64,000 nt of DNA, from NCBI RefSeq assembly GCF_024166365.1, contig NC_064819.1:206671293-206735292 (forward strand), written 5' to 3'. Shown here in pieces: positions 1-12,533 of this stretch. The first letter of the stretch is position 1, and each line of letters begins with the position of its first letter. Both the position numbers and the translations under genes were made by a program. The notes beneath the pieces were generated by a model, which was not told the origin of the DNA, did no database searches, and saw nothing but the letters and a program-made list of their open reading frames with translations. This DNA is from Elephas maximus indicus (Eukaryota; Chordata; Mammalia; Proboscidea; Elephantidae).

Positions 1-254
1 GTGAAGAGTGTGCTTCTTAGTTCAAGGAGATACACAAGACCAAATGGGCGGCTCCTGTCTGGGGGCAGGATGAGGAGGTAGGAAGGGACAGTAGTTGGTT
101 GAAGGGGCACAAGAAACCTGAGAGGAAAGGGGGAGTGTGCTGTCACGTTATAGGAATTACAACTGGTGTCCAATAACAATGTGTGTATAAATTTTTGTGT
201 GAGAAATTAACTAAAGCACAATTAAAAAAAAAATCCCAGTAATCTTTATTGCCA
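1..254. other. no recognisable feature
   Basis: Non-repetitive sequence apart from an A10 run near 223; an AATAAA on the minus strand at about 245-250 precedes nothing identifiable. Confidence 0.5.
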
Positions 255-578
255 TTATTTTAATTTCTCTTTACTCCTTTGTTGTTGAATATCTTGAAGG
301 AAGTTGCTGCAATTCACAATGCCCAACACCTGGGAAATGACCAAAGGTAGTGAGTGGACTGTGCCTTGTGCATTACAAAGAACCAAGTGTGGAGTAAATT
401 TGCCACCTATCTTCTGACATGCAAAATAAGATACACTCTGAGTTTCATTATCTTTAATCTGCAGTCTTTGATTTGTGCTTGTGTTGGAGCAGACCTTGAT
501 TTTACTTGCAATCGGTGTACTTAATATTGTCTCATGAGTTTCATAGTTCTTGCTTTGTGTTGCATAGTCAAATGGCAT
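255..578 (-). other. unassigned 107-codon open frame
   Basis: An ATG-started minus-strand frame with protein-like composition: Cys and hydrophobic residues are spaced normally, for example YFACQKIGGKFTPHLVLC and LPLVISQVLG. The frame stays open for some codons upstream of the Met. An AATAAA lies a few bases past the stop (about 245-250). It is not inside a transposon I recognise. I cannot name the family. It may be the end of a retrocopy of an unknown gene, or chance. No A-tail or target duplication is visible: the run after the AATAAA is T on this strand. Low confidence that it is coding. Confidence 0.15.
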
Positions 579-777
579 TGTGAGGCTAGTTGACCATCTA
601 TAAATTGTTAAATGTAAATTGATACAAACTGACCCATTCTTCCTAACTGACCCCGCTGATATGGTAAGAGAAGTGGAGCTGTCAAAAAGCTAAGCCTATA
701 TTCTGGAATCTAATAATTATTATGGGGTGAAGAAACTAACACAGGGAGGCCCAGTAGGAAGCAAAATTTATCCTGCA

Positions 778-962
778 TTAAAAAACAAACAAACAAACAA
801 AAAACCCCAACCCATTGGTGTGGAGTCAACTCTGACTCACAGTGACCCTACAGAACAGAGTAGAACTGTCCCATATGGCTTCCAAGGAATAGCTGGTGGA
901 TTTGAACTGCTGACATTTTGGTTAACGGCCAAACTCTTCACCACTGTGCTACCGGGGCTCCA
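778..962 (-). mobile_element. AfroSINE
   Basis: Antisense AfroSINE: a (CAAA)n tail at 781-805, then the reverse of the usual core (GTGGAGTCAACTCTGACTCA, CAGAGTAGAACTG) and the head GAGCCCCGGTAGCACAG. tRNA-derived, mobilised by RTE-type LINE machinery in Afrotheria. Confidence 0.9.
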
Positions 963-975
963 GTGAAAAAAGCCA

Positions 976-1046
976 TGACCCCATCGTGACTCGAACACAC
1001 AGCCTCTGATCTGGAGTCAGGCGCGCTACTGTTGCACCACGAGGTG
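976..1046 (-). tRNA. tRNA-Trp(CCA)-like sequence, probably a pseudogene
   Basis: A 71-base minus-strand segment folds as a tRNA. Acceptor stem is CACCTCG/TGGGGTC, D arm GTGCAACAGTAGCGC, anticodon loop CTCCAGA with CCA, and T loop TTCGAGT with discriminator A. It closely resembles mammalian tRNA-Trp (TGACTCCAGATCAG core). Mismatches at the first acceptor pair (C-C), the first anticodon-stem pair and the first T-stem pair suggest decay. A and B box promoter elements are partly kept. A short T run (on the minus strand) follows within about 10 bases. It is flanked by AfroSINEs on both sides, but its own sequence is not the AfroSINE head. Confidence 0.7.
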
Positions 1047-1048
1047 GG

Positions 1049-1273
1049 TGTAAACCAATGCCATGAGTCAGTTCTGACTTTGACCCAGATCATGGCAACC
1101 CCTTGGCAACCTGTGTGTCATAGAAGATCTGTGCTTCATAGGCTTTTTGATGGCTGATTTTTTGGAAGGAGATGGCCAGGCCTTTCTTCTGAATCACCTA
1201 TGGGTGGGCTTGAAACTCCAACCTTTTGGTTAGCAGCCGAGCACTTGACAATTTGCATCACCCAGGGACTCCA
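1049..1273 (-). mobile_element. AfroSINE (long subtype)
   Basis: Antisense long-form AfroSINE, ending in GGGACTCC at 1266-1273, with the internal block found in copies that carry TTTTTGGAAGGAGATGG. It directly abuts the tRNA-Trp-like sequence. Confidence 0.85.
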
Positions 1274-1847
1274 GTTGAATGTACGGGCAAGTTAAATTGC
1301 CTCAAATTCTCTGAAGCAATTAGTTTTGGGGAGGTTGAAAACAAATAAGTTAGAGCAATGTCCAACCGATGTGTATTGGCCATTTGTGCTTGGAAGTGTT
1401 TGTTTCAAGTTAGTACCCATTCCCATCCCAATATCTTTACAGCTCATGTTGCTTTATTAGTATTTCTGGAGGCTGACCTTGTTGGCCAGGGTCTAGACGA
1501 GAAGAAACTACTAATCCAGTTTGTCCCCCTGAGAAATTAATGAACTTTACATATATATAAGTATCCTTTTTAAGATTCCAGAAGGTGATGATTTTCTCCT
1601 AGACAACCTAGCTGTTGATATTCGATCCCGTGTCTGGCAGGTTAGTTAACCTAATGAAATTCTGGGTGTCTGTTTCTCTCTTTCTTCCATTCTCTCTCTA
1701 TATCCTATTTTGCTTCTCTGCTTTTCCCCTTCCTTCTCAGAAGCAAAACAAATTCCTCAATTTGCCTCTTAAATGTCAATTTAGCATTTTTCTCGCCTTA
1801 AGCACGATCTTGAGGTCCTATCCTCTATTCCAATCAGCTTATCAAAA
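1274..1847. other. intergenic, nothing recognised
   Basis: AT-rich single-copy-looking sequence between an AfroSINE and an RTE copy; short frames only. Confidence 0.5.
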
Positions 1848-4595
1848 TGTTGTTGTTGTTAGGTGCCATCAAGTTGGTTCTGACTCATAGTGACCCTACG
1901 CACAACAGAATGAAACACTGCCTGGTCTAGTGCCATCCTCACAATCATTGCTATGCTTGAGCCCATTGTTGCAGCCACTGTGTCCATCTTTCTCATTGAG
2001 GGTCTTCCTCTTTTTTGCTGACCCTCTACTTTACCAAGCATGATGTCCTTCTTCAGGGACTGATCTGTTCCAATAACTTCCAAAGTATGTGAGATGTAGT
2101 CTCACCATCCTTGCTTCTAAGGAGCACTCTGGTTGTACTTTTTCCACGATGGATTTATTTTTTCTTTTGGCAGTTCATGGTATATTCGGTGTTCTTCTCC
2201 AACACCACAGTTCAAAGGCGTCAATTCTTCTTCCATCTTCCTTATTCACTGTCCAGCTTTCACGTGCATATAAGGCTATTGAAAACACCATGGCTTAGGT
2301 AGATGCATCTTAGTCCTCAAGGTGACATTTTTGCTTTTCAAAACTTTAAAGAGATCTCTTGTAGCCGATTTGCCCAATGCAATGTGTCTTTTGATTTCTT
2401 AACTGCTGCTTCTATGGGTGTTGATTGTGGAGCCAAGTAAAACAAAATCTTTGACAACCTAAATCTTTTCTCTGTTTTTCGTGATGTTGCTTATTGGTCC
2501 AGTTATGAGGATTTTTGTTTTCTTTATGTTGAAGCATAATCCATACTGAAGGTTGTGGTCTTTGATCTTCATTAGTAAGTGCTTCAAGTCCCCTTCATTT
2601 TCAGCAAGCAAAGTTGTGTCATCTGCATAGTGCAGGTTATTAATGAGTCTTCCTCCAATCCTGGTGCTTCTTTCTTCTTCATATAGTCCAGCTATTCAGA
2701 TTATTTGCTCAGCATACAGACTGAATAGGTATGGTTAAAGGATACAACCTTGACGCACACCTTTCCTAACTTTAAACCATGTAGTATTCCCTTATTCTTT
2801 TTGAACGACTGCCTCTTGATCCATGTACAGGTTCCTCATAAGCACAATTAAATGTTCCGTGTTTCCCATTTTTTGCAATGTTGTCTATAATTTGTTATGA
2901 TCCACACAGTCAAATGCCTTTTCATAGTCAATAAAAAACAGGTAAACATCTTTCTGGTGTTCTCTGCTTTCAGCCCAGAGCCATCTGACATCAGCAATGA
3001 CATCCCTAGTCCACGTCCTATTCTAAATTCGGCTTGAATTTCTGGCAGTTTCTTGTTGATACACTGCTGCAGGCACTTTTGAATGATCTTCAATAAAACT
3101 TTACTTTTGTGTGATATTAATGATATTGTTGGGTAATTTCCACATTTGGCTGGATCACCTTTCTTTGGAATAGGCATAAATATAGATCTCTTCCAGCCGT
3201 TTGGCCAGAGAGCTGTCTGCCACATGTCTTGGCATAGATGAGTGAGCACTTCCAGCTCTGCATACATTTGTTAAACACCTCTCAACTGGTATTCCATCAA
3301 TTCCTGGAGCCTTGTTTCTTGCCAATGCCTTCAGTGCAGCTCAGACTTCTTCCTTCATGGTACCATAGGCTCCAGATCATATGTCACCTCCTGAAATGGT
3401 TGAACGTTGACCAATTCTTTTTGGTATAGTGACTCTGTGTATTCCTTCCATCTTCTTTTGATGCTTCCTGCATCATTTAATATTTTCCCCATAAAATCCT
3501 TCAGTATTGCAACTCGAGGCTTGAATTTTTTCTTCAGTCCTTTCAGCTTGAGAAATACTGAGCGTGCTTTTCTCTTTTGGTTTTCTATCTCCAGCTCTTT
3601 GCACTTGGCATCATAAAACTTTACTTTCTCTTCTTGACCTGCCCTTTGAAATCTTCTGTTTGGCTCTTTTAATTCATTGTGTTTTCCCTTTTGCTTTAGC
3701 TCTATGTTCAAGATCAAGTTTCAGAGTTTCTTCTGACACCATTTTGGTCTTTTCTTTCTCTCCTGTCTTTTTGATGACCTCTTGCTTTCTTCATGTATGA
3801 TGTCCTTGATGTCATTCCACAACTCATCTGGTCTTTGGTCATTAGTATTCAATGCTTCAAATCTATTCTTGATATGGTCTCTAAATTCAGGTAGGATACA
3901 CCCAAGGTTGTAATTTGGCTCTCGTGGAGCTGTTCTAATTTTCTTCAGTTTCAACTTGAACTTGCATATGAGCAGTTGATGGTCTGGTCTGCAGTAGGCC
4001 CCTGGCCGTGTTCTGACTGATGATATTGAGCTTTTCCATCATCTCTTTCCACAGATATTGCCGATTCGATTCCTGTGTATTCCATCCAGTGAGGTCAACA
4101 TATATAGTCACTGTTTATTTTGTTGAAAAAAGGTGTTTGCAATGAAAAAGTTGTTGATCTTGCAGAATTCTATCATGCTATCTCTGGCATCGCTTCTATC
4201 ACCAAGGCCATATTTTCTAACTAGTGATCCTTCTTCGTTGATTCTGACTTTCACATTCCAGTTACCAGTAATTATCAATGCAACCTGATTGCATGTTTGA
4301 TCAATTTCAGACTGCAGAAGATGGTAAAAATGTCCTTCAATTTCTTCATCTTTGGCCTTAGTGGTTGGTGTATAAATTTGAATACTAGTTGTACTAACTG
4401 GTCTTCCTTCTAGGCGTATGGATATTATCCTATCACTGACAGTGTTGTACTTCAGGATTGATCATGAAATGTTCTTTTTAACAATGAATGCAAGTCCATT
4501 ACTCTTCAAGTTGTCATTTCTGGTGTAGTAGACCATATGATTGTCCTATTCAAAATCACCAATGTCAGTCCACTTCAGCTCACTACACTTATCAA
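1848..4595 (-). mobile_element. RTE/BovB-like LINE, 5'-truncated, decayed
   Basis: About 2.75 kb antisense copy. The 3' tail (GTTGTTAGGTGCC in plus orientation) is at 1848. Minus-strand reading gives, in order from 4.58 kb down: an AP-endonuclease region (about 4580-4100), the linker with KKIRTAPREP and RPDELWND (3960-3720), and RT. RT blocks include KSIFMPIPKKGDP-like and PEIQAEFRIGRG near 3200-3000, with the catalytic YADD-type codons near 2615. Several frameshifts and stops mean it is inactive. An AfroSINE abuts its left-over 5' end at 4596. Confidence 0.9.
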
Positions 4596-4712
4596 GGAAA
4601 TCCTGGTAGGGTAGTGGTTAAGAGTTTGGCTGCTAATCAAAAGGTCAGCAGCTCAAATCCACCAGGTGCTCTTTGGAAACCCTATGGGGCAATTCTAATT
4701 CTTCCAAATAAA
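4596..4712 (+). mobile_element. AfroSINE, 3'-truncated
   Basis: Head AAATCCTGGTAGGGTAGTGG through CTATGGGGCAATTC; the terminal third is missing. Confidence 0.85.
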
Positions 4713-4849
4713 TAGTACTTCCTCAGAGGAATTCCAGTGAGGAAAGGTTTATCTATCTCATTACATTCATAAAAATTATGCTATAGAACTTGCAAAGTCT
4801 AATGTAAAAAGCAAAACATTAATTTACTTAAAACAAACTATTTATGCTA

Positions 4850-5041
4850 CAATCATTATGTATTAAACACTTCCCAAGTGATTTCCATGCATTATCTCAC
4901 TAATCCTTCAGGAAACTCTATAAAGCAAGTGTTTTCACTCCATATTAGTCAGATGAGGAAAATGAGTTGCAAAGAAGCAAAGCAATCTGCTGAAAATCAC
5001 ACAACTAGTAAGTGGTGAAGCTGAGATTTGAGCCCAGTAGT
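4850..5041 (+). repeat. MIR
   Basis: Ancient tRNA-derived SINE. Typical core is visible: CTCACTAATCCTTCAGGAAAC, CAGATGAGGAAAATGAG and AGTAAGTGGTGAAGCTGAG. Confidence 0.75.
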
Positions 5042-5268
5042 TTTTTTCTTTTAGGAGTCTCTGGGTGGTACAAATGGTTAAGTACTCAACTCCAAACTCC
5101 ATGGTCTGCAGTTCAAACCTACACACAAAGAGGTGCCTCGGAAGGAAGGCCTGGTGATCTGCTTCTGAATGATCACAGCCTTGAAAACCCTGTGGAGCTC
5201 TGTTCTACTCTGCAACACATGGGGTCACCAAGAGTTGGAATCAACTGCATGGCAACTGGGTTTGTTTT
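5042..5268 (+). mobile_element. AfroSINE (long subtype)
   Basis: Sense copy from GGAGTCTCTGGGTGGTAC to GGCAACTGGGTTTG, ending in a T run. It has the GATCTGCTTCTGAATGATC internal block of the long subtype. Confidence 0.9.
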
Positions 5269-5696
5269 TTTTTTTAGTTTGGTTTTTCCTATGACTTTAC
5301 ACATTTATCTAAGGTGGCATGAGGGACATTAAGTTTTGAAGCAGATATTGATGGAGAAGCAGAAGAAAGTAGTAGATAAATAACATACATTTGGAGATAG
5401 GTACTCAGAAATTACTTTATTGATTTATTGCTTATTCTCCATCTTAGGCATTGCTTTTTATTTTGGATGTGAGCTAGTCAGTCACAAAACAGTTCTCGAC
5501 TTCAGGTTTCAGTTTGATCTTCCAACCAATTCAGAATCCAAGGAGGAAGTGGGGGTGGAGATTGTATTAGTGGTTAGGGTGGCTCTTATACACTATCCAA
5601 ATTGTCTCTAAGCTCCTAAATGAGCGAGGGTCCTTCAGTCTAGGCTCTTAGGGCCATCATGCCACTCTATCCTCTCAGATATTCCTGTTTAGAGAC

Positions 5697-8600
5697 TTCT
5701 ATTTCTCCCAGCCCCCAAGCGTCTGTCAGTTTGTCATACGGTGGGGGCTTGCGTGTTGCTGTGTTGCTAGGAGCTATGCCACCGGTATTCAGATACCAGC
5801 AGGGTCACTCATGGAGGACAGGTTTCAGCCGAGCTTCCAGGGTAAGACAGACTAGGAAGAAGGACCTGACAGTCTACTTCTGAAAAGAATTAACCAGGAA
5901 AAACCTCATGAATAACAGTGAAACGTTGTCTGATATAGTGCTAGAAAATGAGCCCTCTAGGTTGGAAGGCACTCAAAAGAGGACTAGAGGAAGAGCTGCC
6001 TCCTCAAAGTAGGGTAAACCTTAATGATGCGGATGGAGTAAAGCTTTTGGGACCTTCATTTGCTGAAGTTAGCATGACTCAAAATGAGAAAAGTTAGTCA
6101 GCATTCAACCATTTCAAGAGGTAGCATATGTTCAGAAACTGATGGTGCTGCATTATGCAGATGACACAACCTTGCTTGCTGAAAGTGAAGAGGACTTGAA
6201 GCACTTACTGCTGAAGATCAAAGACCACAGCCTTCAGTATGGATTATGCCTCAACATTAATAATCGGAACCTGGAATGTACAAAGTATGAATATAGGAGA
6301 ACTGGAAATCATCAAAAATGAAATGGAATGCATAAACATTGATATCCTAGGCATTAGTGAGCTGAAATGGACCACTATTGGCCATTTTTAATTGGGCAAT
6401 CATATAGTCTATCATGTCATGAATGACAACTTGAAGAGGAATGGTGCTGCACTCAATGTCAAAAAGAACATTTCAAGATCTATCCTGAAGTACAACCTGT
6501 CAGTGATAGGATACTATCCATACACCTACAAGGAAGACCAGGTAATACAACTAGTATTCAAATTTGTACACCAACCACTAAGGCCAAACACGAAGAAATT
6601 GAAGTTATCAGCTCCTGCAGTCTGAAATTGATCAAACATGCCATCAGGATGCATTAAAATTACTGCTGATTGGAATACGAATGTTGGAAACAAATAAGAA
6701 GGATCAGTAGTTGAAAAATATGGCCTTGGTGATAGAAGAAATGCCAGAGATTGAATGATAGAATTTTGCAAGACCAAGGACTTCTTCATTGCAAATACCT
6801 TTTTTCAGCAACATGAATGGGGACTATACACATGGACCTCGTCAGATGGAATACCCAGGAATCAAATCGACTACACCTGTGGAAAGACATGATGGAAAAG
6901 CTCAATATCATCTGTCAGAACAAGGCCAGGGGCCAACTGTGAAACAGACCATCAATTGCTCATATGTAAGTTCAAGTTGAAACAAGAAAATCAGAGTGAG
7001 TCCACGAGAGGCAAAATAAGACCTTCAGTGTATCCCACCTGAATTTAGAGACCATCTCAAGAATAGATTTGACATGTTGAACACTAATGACCGAAGACTA
7101 GACGAGTTGTGGAATGACATCAAGGGCATCATACATGAAGAAAGCAAGAAGTCATTGAAAAGACAGGAAAGAAAGAAAACACCAAGATGGATGTCAGAAG
7201 AGACTCTGATACTTGCTCTTGAACATTGAGCAGCTAAAACAAAAAGAATAAATGATGAAGTAAAAGAACTGAACTGATTTCATAGGGCAGCTAGAGAAGA
7301 CAAAGTAGAGTATTATAGCGACATGTGCAAAGAGCTGGAGATAGAAAAACAAAAGGGAAGAACGCACTTAGCGTTTCTCAAGCTGAAAGAACTGAAGAAA
7401 ATTCAAGTTTGAAGTTGCAATAGTGAAGGATTCTATGGGGAAAATATTAAATGATGCAGAAAGCATCAAAAGAAGATGGAAGGAATATAGAGTCATTATA
7501 CCAAAAAGAATTAGTTACCGTTCAACCATTTCAAGAGGTAGCATATGTTCAGGAACCAATGGTGCTGAGGGAGGAATTCCAAGCTGCACCGAAGGCATCG
7601 GTGAAGAACAAGCCTGCAGGAATTGATGGGATATCAACTGAGTTATTTCAACAAATGGACGCAGTGCTGGAAGTGCTCACTCATCTATGCCAAGAAATTT
7701 GGAAGAGAGCTACCTGGCCAACCGACTGGAAAAGATCCATACTTATGCCTATTCCCAAGAAAGGTGATCCAGCCAAATGCAGAAATTATCGAACAACATC
7801 ATTAATATAACACACAAGCAAAATTTTGCTGAAGATCATTCAAAAGCAGCTGCAGCAGTATATTGACACGGAACTGCCAAAAATTCAGGCCAGATTCTGA
7901 AGAGTACGTGGAATTGGGGATATCATTGCTGATGTCAGATGGATCCTGGCTGAAAGCAGAGAATACCAGAAGGATGTTTACCTGTGTTTTATTGACTAAG
8001 CAAAGGCATTTGACTGTGTGGATCATAACAAATTATAGATAACATTGGGAAGAATAGGAATTCCGGAACACTTAATCGTGCTCCTGAGGAACCTGTACGT
8101 AGATCAAGAGGCAGTTGTTTGGACAGAACAAGGGGATACTGCATCGTTAAAAGTCAGGAAATGTGTGCATCAAAGTTGTATCCTTTCACCATACCTATTC
8201 AATCTGTATGCTGAGCAAAGCTGGACTATAAGAAGAAGAACGGGGCATCAGGACTGGAGGAAGACTCATTAACAACCTACATTATGCAGTTGACACAACC
8301 TTGCTTGCCGAAAGTGAAGAGGACTTGAAGCACTTACTGATGAAGATCAGAGACCACAGCCTTCAGTATGGATTATGCCTCAACATAAAGAAAACAAAAA
8401 TCCTCACAACTGGATCAGTAAGCCACATCATGATAAAAGGAGAAAAGATTGAAGTTGCCAAGGATTTCATTTTCCTTGGATCTGCAATCAACACCCACAG
8501 AAGCAGCAGTGAAGAAACCAAATGATGCATTGCATTGGTCAAATCTGCTGCAAAGGATCTCTTTAAAGTGTTGAAAAGCAAAGCTGTCATCTTAAAGACT

Positions 8601-9030
8601 AAGATGTGCCTGGCCCAAGGCATGGTATTGTCAATTGCATCATATGTATGTGAAAGTTGGACAATGAATAAGGAAGACAGAAGAAGAACTGACGCCTTCG
8701 AATTGTGGTGTTGGTGAAGAATACTGAATATACCATGGACTGCCAAAAGAAAGAACAAATCTGTCTTGGAAGAAGTACAACCAGAATTCTCTTTGGAAGC
8801 AAGGATGGCAAAACTGCATCTTACATACTTTGGACATGTTGTCAGGAAGGATCAGTCCCTGGTGAAGGACATCATGCTTGGTAAAGTACAGGGTCAGTGG
8901 AAAAGAAGACCCTCAATGAGATGGACTGACACAGTGGCCGCAACAATAAGCTCAAGCATAACAAGAGTGTAAGAATGGTGCAGGACTGGGCAGTGTTTTG
9001 TTCTGTGGTATACCTAACAAATACAACAAC
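5697..9030 (+). mobile_element. RTE/BovB-like LINE, near full length, mosaic
   Basis: Plus-strand copy with a 5' UTR (CTGTCAGTTTGTCATAC onward), endonuclease region from about 6270, linker, RT and the 3' tail ACCTAACAAATACAACAAC ending at 9030. RT pieces are read at 7451-7810 (TDWKRSILMPIPKKGDP), 8045-8272 and 8301-8525 (LLMKIRDHSLQYGLCLN). The catalytic YADD box is YAVD here (about 8285), which alone would inactivate RT. Multiple frameshifts are present. Between the 5' UTR and the endonuclease, about 6094-6266 is made of two displaced RT fragments (see findings). Confidence 0.92.
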
Positions 9031-11424
9031 GTTTCTCCTGGACCCCCTGCCTCTTCCCTCTTATTTCTTCTAGCCCCCTCTGACCTTTCTCTCTTGCCTC
9101 TAGAGAAGAGCGTCACTTACACATCTGGATGGGAATTGGAGTGGGGATGATCTTGAATCTTGCATGTGGCGATGCAATGAATTAATATGGCCCTTCTAGC
9201 CATGGTCTTTGTGACTCACGTAAAATGATTGAGTAGTGCTGTGAAAATAAGGTAATTTGTGGTCCACCACAGTGATTGGGCAGTTTTGCTATCCTGCTAG
9301 GCTTAAGCGAGAGCCTATTAAGGAGCTATTTTTTGAAACTTACTAACTTGTAAGAACTCTTTCCATACGAAAAATATTAACACCCCCATCTGTTGCATAT
9401 TATAATTAGCTTGCCATTTGTCTTTTTAATGGTGTTTTGATAATTTTCTTAAATTTAAAAATTATGAATGATTACTGGATATTTATCAAATGTCTTATTG
9501 GCTTCTGTTGATAATATTCCTTATTTTTTTAATGTATAAATGTATATAACAGTAACAAATGACCTATGTTAGGCTAGTCTTTCATTCATTCCATAAACTC
9601 TACTTAGACATTGTATATTTTTGTTTGCATTTGATGGTCCTTTTCAGGAGAGCAAACCGTTTCATCTTATTAGAGATGCCTATTGTTCTCTGCCTTGGTA
9701 AATCTTCCACAGCTGAATAGTGACCCTGTCTCCTGAACCTCAGGTATCAGCTGATTGGACCGTGGGTGGATACTTACCCAAAGTTTCCCTCAGTGGATTC
9801 ACCAGTGACCAGGCTGGCTTGAAAGTGAGTGGGGCCAATTAGTTTTTCCTTCTGGAGACTTGGGAAATTTGCAGTGAGACTTTTGAGTCAGTCAGTGGTG
9901 GATACCTAAACTGAGAGGTGAAGCCAAAGAGATAGGACGGCAGGTGTGTGGGGCCACGTGTGAGGTGGATAAGCAGATACACAGGAAGCCCTGTGGTTCC
10001 TGAGGAGCAGAACCTGCAGGGTGGGTTTCTGAGGGCTGGGGAGTTTCTCAAGTTTCCCATCAGTCTCCGCTGCACTCTGTCGTTGAGTTCTGAGAGTCAC
10101 TGGTATTCTTTCAGTTGTACATCCTCCTCTCCTTTATTTGACGTAGTTAGATTTCTGATTTATGCATAGGTCCCTAGGTGGTGCAAACAGTTGGGGCTCA
10201 CTACGAACCTTAATGTTGGTGGTTTGAACCCATCAAGCAGCACCACAGAAGAATTAAGACCTGACGATTTGCTTCCATAAAGATTATAGCTAAGAAAACC
10301 CTATGGAGCAATTTTATGGCGATTAAATAGCAACGGGTTTGGTGTTTTGTTTGTTTTTTTCTGATTTAGGCAACCGAGAAGCGTTCAGTAGAGACTCACA
10401 CACCTTCCTATCCACCATTTTGCTGGGAAAGTACACGATTATGAGCTGCCAGAACGCCGGAGTTCACCGACTGCCTTCTAAAAAACAAAGGTGCTTAAAC
10501 TCATCATCAGATGATCCCGAAGGTTCCTTCTAGCTCTATGGTTCTATCCACCTATGAAATTCATGGAGCTTTTTATTGGGACATTTTGTAACCCAGCTTG
10601 GTGGAACTCTAGAATGACAGCGGTTCAGTGAAAGCACTGAGAAGGGAATGTGTTATTGAGACAGACCCCTCAAGACAGGAAGACAGTCTCCATTTTCAAA
10701 ACATTGTGTTTCCTTGAAGCCTGTACGGGCATTTTGCTTCCCTGTCATTGAAAAAGTATCCCTGCTTCCTAAACAGTGTAACTGTAGCTGTCTGCCTGTG
10801 TCTCTCTACACGTACCCAGACAGGGCATCTGGCAGTGACAGGTAATCAAATCATAACAAGGGAGCCTGAGCCATCTGCCCCGATCTCAGCCCTCAGAAGT
10901 TGGCAGGTGGAAAGGGTTTTAGCTTTTCATCTTGAGCGTGCGATTTTCTCAATGAAAGTATTGATTTGGGACTTTAAAAATAATTCCCAGGTTTGCTGAC
11001 ATCAAGGTGACTATGTATAGCACTGAGATGAAAGAATCGTACTGTGAATAGAGCTATGAACTTTCCTTTTACATGTATCACAAATCTCTGAAATGCATTT
11101 TTAAATGGCCAACAGAAACAATGGGCAAGATAGTCAGGAACCTTAAGACTGAATCTTTTAGATTATAAGACACAGGGCCGGAAGGTAATGAGGAGGCAAA
11201 AGGTGATCAGGGACAAACTGAGGTGCTCCCGAGCCAGCACCTTGTTGGAGGACTCCTCCCACTAAAGTTCTTCCGAGACGTGAAAGAGAGCCCTAAATCA
11301 ACACTTCGATGACAGATTTTGTAGTGTGTGTGTGTGTTTTGCTCATCTTAGTATCAATATGGTAGCAAATCTCTGGATACATTCACTTCTTTTGGTGACT
11401 ATGTTTGTGTTATATTTAAACTAA
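9031..11424. other. intergenic, nothing recognised apart from the AfroSINE at 10169
   Basis: No frame longer than about 85 codons, no splice-framed coding segment and no family I can name. A short (GT)7 lies near 11323. Confidence 0.5.
10169..10352 (+). mobile_element. AfroSINE (long subtype), diverged
   Basis: GGTCCCTAGGTGGTGCAAAC head, internal GATTTGCTTCCATAAAGATT, tail AGCAACGGGTTTGG and a T-rich end. Confidence 0.85.
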
Positions 11425-11632
11425 TAATCAGTTTTGGTTGAGTCAGTCCTGACTCATGGTGACCCCATGTGTCTCAGAGTAGAACTGTGCTTCATAGGGT
11501 TTTCAGTGGCTGATTTTTCGGAAGTAGATTGCCAGGTCTTTTTCCTGAGGTGTCTCCAAGTGGGCTTGCATCTCCAACCTTTTGGTTAGCAGCCAAACTC
11601 TTAACTGTTTGCACCACTCATGGACTCCATTT
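11425..11632 (-). mobile_element. AfroSINE (long subtype)
   Basis: Antisense copy ending with ACTCATGGACTCC (reverse of the head). Contains the CTTTTGGTTAGCAGCC-type block. Confidence 0.85.
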
Positions 11633-11712
11633 AAACCAATATGCATTTATTTGAACTATCAAATTACATTTGAATTACCAAAAATTCCTGGACTTTTATT
11701 ACTTCTAGTACA

Positions 11713-12105
11713 TAAAACCAAAAGTCATTGCCATCAAGTTGATTCTGACTCTTAGCGACCCTACAGGACAGAGTAGAACTGCCCATAGGATTTCCAGGGC
11801 TATAATCTTTACAAGGAAACCCTGGTGGCATAGTGGTTAAGTGCTACAGCTGCTAACTAAGAGGTCAGCAGTTCAAATCCACTAGGCACTCCTTGGAAAC
11901 TCTATGGGGCAGTTCTACTCTGTTCTTTAGGGTTGCTTTGAGTCGGAATCGACTCGATGGCAACGGATTTGGTCTTTTGGTTTGGTTTAATCTTTACAAA
12001 AGCAGACTGCCACATCTTTCTCTGGCAGAGTGGCTGGTGGGTTCCAACCACTGACCTTACAATTCGCAGCTGAGCACTTAACCACTGCACCAACAGAGAT
12101 GCTTG
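11713..12105 (-). mobile_element. AfroSINE split by a younger AfroSINE
   Basis: An antisense AfroSINE whose two halves (11713-11814 and about 11988-12105) are separated by a sense AfroSINE. The 12-base TAATCTTTACAA is repeated at both junctions (11803-11814 and 11988-11999). Confidence 0.9.
11815..11987 (+). mobile_element. AfroSINE, young nested insertion
   Basis: Complete short-form copy, GGAAACCCTGGTGGCATAG to GGTTTGGTTT, inserted in an older antisense AfroSINE with a 12-bp target duplication. It is close to the usual family sequence, so relatively recent. Confidence 0.93.
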
Positions 12106-12533
12106 GGATATGTGAGGAGGCATGCAATTTCTTTTTGAGGTTATAGACCGTGGTGCAAGGAAGGGTTATCCCTATTGGAGCCTCAGATATAGAGTAAACC
12201 TCAAAACTGCTTGGTTTTTAAATTACTTTTAAGTCCCTGATAATACCTATTCTGTTTAGGGATCTTTTGATTGTGTCTTAGGTGGGGTTTCCCAAAAATG
12301 GACTATGAGATGAAGATTCATGTGAAAGTAGTTTATTAGGAGATGTCCCCAGGAGAAACTGGTAGGGATGTGGGGAAGTAGGACAGGAAGTGAAGAAGGC
12401 CAGCAAGGTTGTGGTATCAAAGTCCCACAGAGGATAACTCACTCAATCCCGCAGGGAGCTCAGAGACACTGTGATCTGGGACAAGTAGGTTTGACCATTA
12501 ACGTTGGTCAAGAAGAGCTTCCATACCCAAAAT

